64,000 bases of DNA. It comes from Pseudopithomyces maydicus. Taxonomy: Eukaryota; Ascomycota; Dothideomycetes; Pleosporales; Didymosphaeriaceae. Below, piece after piece: positions 57,738 through 64,000 of the stretch. The stretch covers positions 2,542,001-2,606,000 of the forward strand of contig JANTUC010000001.1 in assembly GCA_026873275.1 (NCBI GenBank), given 5' to 3'. The translations under genes were made by a program, and so were the position numbers. Numbering within the stretch: position 1 is the first letter of the stretch; every line of letters starts with the position of its first letter. The notes beneath the pieces are model-generated. The model was not told where the DNA came from, searched no databases, and saw only the letters and a list, made by a program, of their open reading frames with translations.

Positions 57738-60456
57738 GATGGAGTCACAAAAGAAGGACAATGGATGTAAAAGAAAGTCAAGGGTTGCCGGTCTGAATTT
57801 GCTACACTCGGCCTGTAGTTCGACAAACGAAAGAGATTAAAAGGAAGATATGTGCCCCCAAAGTTGTGCACTGCCGTACCAGCCGACTATGCGCAAGACT
57901 AAAATCGGATAAGAAGAAAGGTAGAATGTGGGAGAGGAAAGACACGTAGGGAGGCAATAGTTTGATGGGAGGCTGGTAGCTCGTAAACGCCCCAAGCGTT
58001 TTCAGGCTACTGGAACAAAAACTGTGGGGCAGGAAGAAAGTCTGAGACAGTGGCTTCCAAATTGGCACTCGTTGAGTATGGTCAAAGGTCGTAGATCGGC
58101 GGCTGTGATACGTCTGGTGCACATTAACAGTATACGAAAGTGCTAGGACATGCAACCCTGAAGAGGCCTATTGAGATCTTCTAGTGAACTTCAACCCTTT
58201 AAGCCACTTTCAGACTTGATTTGTGTTTTCCAGCAAATAAGGTCCTCAATCAACATGAACAGAGTCAGAGGTAGGCCGCGTGTGAAATCTGCCCGGCTTC
58301 ACGGCTACCCTGAAACGCGACTTGACAAGTCTTTAGTGACTTGGTAGTCTAATCTTTGCTTTATCTATGTAGATCATGGTATAGAGCGGCTGTGGAAATA
58401 GAAAAGAAGTCTTGGGAATTCTTGTCCTTCATGGAGGCCTCGAAAAAGAGATTGCGCTAGTAGCTTGGGATCAGGGCACGTTCCGTATGCTTTTCGAACT
58501 CCTCAAGGACCGGTATTCATTCATGTGATGATGTCGAATGCTAACTCTGGAAATCAACCTTTTCAGTCTCTCTTTGATCTATTCAACCTGATCTTAACCG
58601 TCATACAATTAACGTTCGGTAAATAGGCCTTCAGTTGTATCTGTAACATATTTTCAAATCAAAAAAACATCATTTCTATACGTCTGTCGTATTTGGGGCT
58701 TGCTGGGAACAAACCCAATATTGGCGGTTGTGAGCTACTGGATTACATGCCAAGTCCGCTCCGCTCACAGCCCAGGAGGCACATCTTGGCTATTTCCACT
58801 TCCAAGATACTTGGCAGCGGACTACACGAGGCGCTCCGACTTCTTAGCTGCCGGCTTCCGAACGCTCTACATGGCAGTGGGAAAATGCATCATTATTGGT
58901 AGAGCGGTCATGTCGCGTGAAGTGGCTGTGCCGTTCTTTCCGGCTTGTCGTTCTTGTACGGAACACTCGAAAAATGAATTCCGAGTTGCAGGAGCTTCCC
59001 ATCGATCTTGTCGCACAGCTTAACCATAATATAAGTAATTTGGGTCCATCACAGTTTTAAGCTCAGAATTCCTACCAGGCCAGATCACTTTCGATGATAA
59101 TAATCGAATGCAGCCGCTGTATCGCATGCAATCTACGACAATGCTGAAAGGAAACCATAATAGAATAACTTCTGAGTGAGCGTTCATCATAGACACTCCT
59201 ATGATATCTGCGTGCGTCATGAGGCATCACATAGCTTTTCTCTCATTCACGATACTAACCCAATGTGAACATCATTTCCATATTTACCTGCATTAGCAAG
59301 ACCAAAACAGAGCCTGGAGATGTGATTGATGCCATGCGACTGCTTCGTATGGGTCAATTTTTTCTTGGATTTATCTATGCTATTCTCAGCAACGCGATGA
59401 AGTTAACCTTGGGAAGAACTTTCAACAGATACGCCGCTTACTTGGGCTTCTTCACAATTATAACGTTGATTTGCCAAGACTTTGGACACTGAAATGACTG
59501 CGGCTGCCGTGCGATTTGAAATTGTGAACATGGCAGCGTAAGTGAGTTTTCTGTTCAAGAGCGACTACACGATCATGTATCTTGAAGGAGCAAAGAGCCA
59601 CAACGACACCGACGAGTACAGTGGAAGAGGCCGCAGCGGAAAACCAGGCTCCAGTTCGCAACGACTTCAGCTGCAATGGTTAGTATAGTTTGACTGTATA
59701 TCGTGCGCAGTAGAGGTGTCTACTATCACAGTGGATAAATCCAGGACGGAAACTACAGTAACGGAGCATTAGGTGAACATAACGTAACCCAAAATCCCAT
59801 AGTAAATGGAGGCAGTGGGTAAGCGAGGATAGATGTCAAACACGAAGCTCGGTTGGTTGCCGCGAAGTCACATCCCTCCGATAGCCAAACCGGGTTCCAG
59901 CCGAAGGAAAAGCTCACCAAATGTTATCTCATCAGACTTGCCCCTGCGTTGAGATCAGCATGTCAATTTTGGATCCCGTTCCTTTCAATGATTCCATGGA
60001 CAGACTGAATACACATAGAGAATAATTATCGTCAATGATTTTTAGGGTGCAGCGCTTGTTGATGACTCATAAGCCGCCGGTACGCTACAGGCATATGGAC
60101 CGCTATGCTTTCCAATTCCTCGGGACTCTGTTCACTCTAAGGTCTTATTGCACTCAATATTGAGCTTAGATTTACAGAAGCCGCGCTTTCGATGACAAGG
60201 TTGGAAAACGACACAGATCTGTGACTTGATTCGGTAGTGCATATACCATAGGGAAAAGATAGGGAGGGCGGAGACATGGTAGAAGTTCCGCGACTGAAAA
60301 GGCCTTCAGCATCTACCTTATGCCTCCAGATTGATGGAATAAAAGAGCCATACGGTGAATGTGTTGATGCCTCAAGAACATTCATGAAGTTCAAGGTACA
60401 GTAAAATCCCCCAGTCATTTATAAATTAACATTATATTTAACGAGCTGTTTATCGG
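57738..60456. other. Long gene-free region
   Basis: 2.7 kb. It begins with the antiporter promoter. Frames around 58693-59023, 59265-59492 and 59458-59676 are short, mostly lack good starts and match nothing I know. No RNA gene or mobile element recognised. Confidence 0.5.
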
Positions 60457-61380
60457 TTACGCCGAGGTGCTGGCATCAGTGCTGACAGGCAGCGTGACTG
60501 GCGTCGCCGTCGGGGTTGAGCTTGCAGATGTGCTAGATCCACCACCACCACCATTCTTCTTCTGCACAGTAGCCTGCACGACCTGGCCGGCCGCATTGAA
60601 TACGATATCTACCAATGAGCTCAGCGGCTCATAAGAGAAGGTCTTCTGGATCAGACCGTTGCCGATCTGCTTGATATCTCCGACTTGCGTCATGTCTGCA
60701 ATGTCTGGTTAGCATATGGCTCAGCGTAAAACCTGGAACAAGGGAAATCTACTTTGTTGGAAGTTTCCAATGATCTGGGAGAGGGCACCTCCAGCGCCGC
60801 CGGCTACTTCTTGAACGATGTTACCCAGGTTGTCGACGAGGAAGTTGAGTGTCTTTCCGCCCTGGGTGATGGAGCCAAGAAGACCATCGACAGCGCCGAT
60901 GACGTCTCCGACAAGGTTGGTTACGTTGTTGATCAAGCCGATGAGAAGAGGGTTGAGGTCCAATGAGTCGAAAACGCGCTCCACAATGTCCACGAGGTGG
61001 CCTAGACGCACAACAAGCTCCAGATTGACATCCACATCCGCAATGGTGATGTTAATCTTTTCAACCGAAACCTGGACACCTGCGTTCACCTGGACGAGGC
61101 CGGCCACTTTGGCGTTCAAGTTGAGATCGGCCTGGAGTTTCTCCACATCCAACTCGATGCGTCCGACGTGCAGTTCGGGGACATTGAGGTACACATCTGC
61201 GGGCGTCCTGGTAGTCGAGACGTCAGGCGGGGTCGTATTAGTTCCATTCGTGAGGGGCGCTCTGCTTGAGCCAGGCGTGGGCGGTACAGTCGCCGAAGAA
61301 GTAGCAGATTGCGCGAGCACCTGCGTCGCAAAGGAGAATAGGAAAAGCACAAGCATGCGGAACGAAAGGAGGGACTGCAT
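60457..61380 (-). CDS. Secreted protein of unknown function, paralogue A
   Basis: 288 residues from exons 60753-61380 and 60457-60695 (57-nt intron). Signal peptide MQSLLSFRMLVLFLFSFATQ, cleaved likely after VLAQ. A Ser/Thr/Pro-rich linker precedes a hydrophobic, aliphatic-rich domain starting DVYLNVPELHVGRIELDVE and including LDLNPLLIGLIN. The C-terminus is Gly- and Ser/Thr-rich (KKNGGGGGSSTSASSTPT) with no clear GPI hydrophobic tail. It shares the DVxLN, V(G)xIxxxVxxL, NAGVxxSxxxxN and DLNPxL pattern with the gene on the other strand at 61866. ATG 61380 is used, not TTG 61395. Confidence 0.85.
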
Positions 61381-61865
61381 CTTGCAAGCTTTCAACGGGT
61401 AGACGACACGACGTTAACGGTCAAGAGTGAGCAACGAGGTGCGGCAAGTTCCCCTCAAAATCTACGGCCGTGCTAACATTTAAGCCAACGCATTGGCGCG
61501 ATCGCGCTCATGGATGGTCTCCCATCCCATGCCTGATCCAATCTCGGGTAAAACGTGAAAACGAAGCCGGACCGGGGTCGGCAACTAGAAATCAAGGTCG
61601 CAACATGGCATTCCAGGGCAGGAAACTGGTTTTCCATGTTCCAAGCAGGATGATTCGTCTCCTTAATTTCATTGTTCTGGCCAAAGGTCAGGGCGCTAGG
61701 GTAAATCATGCACGATCCATGCACGCCTGTCTCAGCGCGAACCTTTTGTCAACGGCGTGTCCCCGCATCGGATTGAGGTCTGACAGCTGTCGCTCGCTGA
61801 TTCTGCACTGATTTGTAGCTGTCTAAAGCTGCGTTCACTCTCTATACATCGTCGCGACCTTCAAG
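61381..61865. promoter_or_regulatory. Bidirectional promoter of two secreted paralogues
   Basis: 485 bp between the divergent ATGs. No clear TATA box; a CT-rich leader precedes the + strand gene. Shared control of the two paralogues is likely but inferred from layout. Confidence 0.5.
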
Positions 61866-62878
61866 ATGCTTGCCTTCTTCCTCACGTTCCTTCTGCTGCC
61901 CATTGTGGGATTTGCGCAATTCACCGATAGTGATGGCTATACGGGCTACAAGCTTGACATTAGAGAAGATGGTGATCCATTGGCGATGGTCTACGAGACA
62001 GAAAACACGAACAACAATGTCTCGTCTTCTGTTCCCGAGCCGGACGTATTTCTGAATGTCAGTATTCCCTCCAAGGGTGACTGTATCATACTAACGAGAC
62101 GCAGGCTTCAGTTTCTGTCGGCGAAATTCACATCGAGGTCCAAAACCTTACGGCGAAGATCAACCTCGATGCCCAAGTCCTACAACTCCTGTCCTTCAAC
62201 GCCGGTGTCGACCTTTCCATCCAGCGAGTGAACCTACTCATTCAAAATGTCACTGCCAAAGTACTTCTCGAGGCGCGTCTTGCCAACCTGGTCCTCATGA
62301 TCGTGCGTACTTTCCCATTCCTGCCAGCGAACAGCGAAACTAACCAGGAACAGAACGATACCCTCAGCTCTATTGACCTCAACCCTATTCTTGCAGAGCT
62401 TGGTAACGGTCTCGGTACCATCATCAATAGCACTACTGGCCTTATTGACGATGTGACCGGTGGTGGCTCGTCCAACGCCAAGCGCGACTCTCTTGATATC
62501 CACCAGTTCCAGCTCGCAAACAACATTCTCTACTCCATTGACGACTACAGCGGCAACACGCACACCAACCGCATTCTTGCACAGAACGGTGATCTCGTGG
62601 ACCAATCGCTCGATAACAACGGCCGCGTTTCCGGGACCAAGGTTGTTGGAAACTACTTGAAGGACATGCGATTCAACGGGTTCAACGAGAGTGTGCAATA
62701 CAAGGGCGAGGAGGTGTGGGAGGAGGAGTACGTTTACGAGCCCTACATGGGTCTGCTGGCCATCAGTGGAGTCTTCAAGAGCAAGTCCACGGGCGAGGTT
62801 GTGGGCACGCAATTGATTGCTGAGGCACGGGGCGGAGGCTCCGCTACAATTGCAGCCAATGAGGAGCTGCGCGCGTGA
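61866..62878 (+). CDS. Secreted protein of unknown function, paralogue B
   Basis: 304 residues from exons 61866-62057, 62105-62302 and 62354-62878. Introns are 47 and 51 nt; the second (62303-62353) is stop-free and in frame, and its removal aligns LVLMI-NDTLSSIDLNPIL with the paralogue's DIVERVFDSLDLNPLL. Signal peptide MLAFFLTFLLLPIVGFAQ. The domain begins DVFLNASVSVGEIHIEVQ. The C-terminal half differs from paralogue A: NAKRDSLDIHQFQLANNILYSIDD contains a possible dibasic KR site, and a charged region follows (GEEVWEEEYVYEPYMG). Function unknown. Confidence 0.85.
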
Positions 62879-63528
62879 ATTACTATAGAAGACGCTTAAT
62901 AATATGCAATTGATGAATGATAATGTCTGGTTTGAAGTAATATGCGCAACGACTTTATTGTGACGGGTGCACAAACGCGGACCGCGACTTGGGGATGACA
63001 CTGACCTGACAGTGGATGACAGCCGATCCATCCGATCCGCCCCAAGGATCAAGGGCAATCCTGGTCGGAAACGCGAGAATATGCAGGGGCTCCACCAGCT
63101 TTCACGCCAATGGTCTGGACCGTGCAACCGTGCGAGAACTAGTCCCCGTTCACCGTTTTATCATCGATCTGCGATCACAATCAACATAAATGTTGGCTCG
63201 GATGGTTATTTATATGTCTTGTTATTCGATGACCTCCTATAGGAGGCGTTTTAAAGCATCGATGAAGGAATTGCCTGAAGTCATGCATTCAGGCTAAGAA
63301 ATCAGTCGACCAACCCTGAACAATCTTCCAGACCAAAAAAACTCTTGCTGCTGTAGACGCACTCAGAGTAGTGCTCCTGCGTTCACCCTCTCATTCTTGG
63401 CCTACTGTTTTGGTGCTCCTTCATATGCCGAATGAATTTGACGCGTCTAGCTTGCCATTGGATGGTGTCGGGAACGATTAGGCTGTCCTCCCGACCATGA
63501 TGAAACCATTAAAAAAAGTACAACGCTC
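62879..63528. other. Intergenic region
   Basis: 3' flank of paralogue B and of the partial gene at the right edge (both end here). No gene seen. Confidence 0.5.
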
Positions 63529-64000
63529 TTACCACGTCAACACCCTCCACTCCCCATAGTCCTCCTCTTCCCACCTCATAAATCTCACCCTCATCATTCT
63601 CGCTTGAAGGTCTGTCACCTCTTCCAGCTTGCAAACTCTCTGCCGGGCAGGCACATCCTCCGCTCCTCGGCTCTCCACATTATCCAGCCCTTCTTCCTCC
63701 ACGCCCATAATTTCCTCCGCGAGCTTCGCCACAGCCCATCCATCCCAGAGACCTTCTCGATTTGCACTACTACGTAGCAAGGCGATGGCCTCGCGACGAA
63801 GAACAGGGTGGCGGCATTTGGAGGCGACATGATACAGCATGGGTACAGTCTCCATGTCTATTCTGAACCGAGGCGTGCCCAACGCGTTCGTGGCAAAACG
63901 ATTAGAACCAACTAGTAATCTTGTCAATTGAACGACGCGAGTAAATTGAGGAGTGTACGCATCAAACTTCATCGGATCTTCCGTCATGCTCGTCGCCTGC
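63529..64000 (-). CDS. C-terminal part of a probable Zn2Cys6-type transcription factor, cut by window end
   Basis: The stop is at 63529 and the frame stays open to the right edge, so only the last ~157 residues are seen. Segment VPMLYHVASKCRHPVLRREAIALLRSS with REGLWDG and VAKLAEEIMGVEEEG matches the C-terminal region found in many fungal-specific Zn2Cys6 regulators (PxLyxxAxkCRdPxxRRxAixLL). No DNA-binding domain lies inside the window, so this is family inference. Met at 63987 may be internal. Confidence 0.7.
   Translation of the reverse strand, partial: QATSMTEDPMKFDAYTPQFTRVVQLTRLLVGSNRFATNALGTPRFRIDMETVPMLYHVASKCRHPVLRREAIALLRSSANREGLWDGWAVAKLAEEIMGVEEEGLDNVESRGAEDVPARQRVCKLEEVTDLQARMMRVRFMRWEEEDYGEWRVLTW

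Noticed and set aside
58892..58960. A-box-like TGGTAGAGCGG suggesting a tRNA
   Set aside because: No B box, no acceptor or T-arm pairing nearby.
1..64000. CRISPR arrays, operons, riboswitches or ribosome binding sites
   Set aside because: Window is eukaryotic nuclear DNA with spliceosomal introns; no spaced direct-repeat array of CRISPR type was seen.

Overview
The window reads as nuclear DNA of a filamentous ascomycete (Pezizomycotina, perhaps a dothideomycete; the class is inference). Genes are dense, lie on both strands, and carry many short spliceosomal introns (mostly 44-112 nt, GT-AG, often with a CTRAY branch site). Several families are typically fungal: the Csm1/Pcs1 monopolin subunit, an Hsp104 ending in DDDLD, MCT-type and sugar MFS carriers, and a Zn2Cys6-regulator-like tail. 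I rebuilt gene models by joining exons on frame, splice sites and conserved protein motifs. About 23 protein genes and one tRNA are supported.

Layout. 0-12.5 kb: a GH31 alpha-glycosidase with a tandem repeat across its stop codon, a long gene-free GC-rich stretch, a large divergent protein kinase, a cluster of degenerate repeats (9.05-10.08 kb), a small possible zinc-binding protein and a small secreted cysteine-rich protein. 12.7-24.9 kb: mostly core genes, namely a RecQ helicase, a CYP52-like P450, an MCT-like MFS carrier, Mtp18 divergent from ATP synthase subunit K, the monopolin subunit Pcs1/Csm1 and a short-chain dehydrogenase. 25.8-41.3 kb: a putative catabolic or accessory block with a phenol-hydroxylase-type flavin monooxygenase, a PAS hybrid histidine kinase, a GMC alcohol oxidase-like enzyme, a DHA1-type MFS exporter and a quinate/sugar-type MFS importer, separated by long gene-free stretches. 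42-49 kb: Hsp104, an NAD(P)-binding oxidoreductase and an amidase. 49.6-64 kb: an intron-containing tRNA-Thr, a second P450, a protein with an acidic coiled-coil N-terminus and an F-box-like motif, an Na+/H+ antiporter, a head-to-head pair of paralogous secreted proteins, and the 3' end of a probable transcription-factor gene cut by the window edge.

Three otherwise intact genes are interrupted by one small lesion each. The histidine kinase and the sugar transporter each need one extra base in a C5 tract, and the antiporter has an in-frame TGA where the family has Trp. The two C-tract cases share polarity and context, so a sequencing or assembly undercall must be excluded before calling them pseudogenes. 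Some introns are stop-free and in frame (antiporter, secreted paralogue), and the last Hsp104 exon is only 35 nt, so naive ORF calling gives wrong proteins here.
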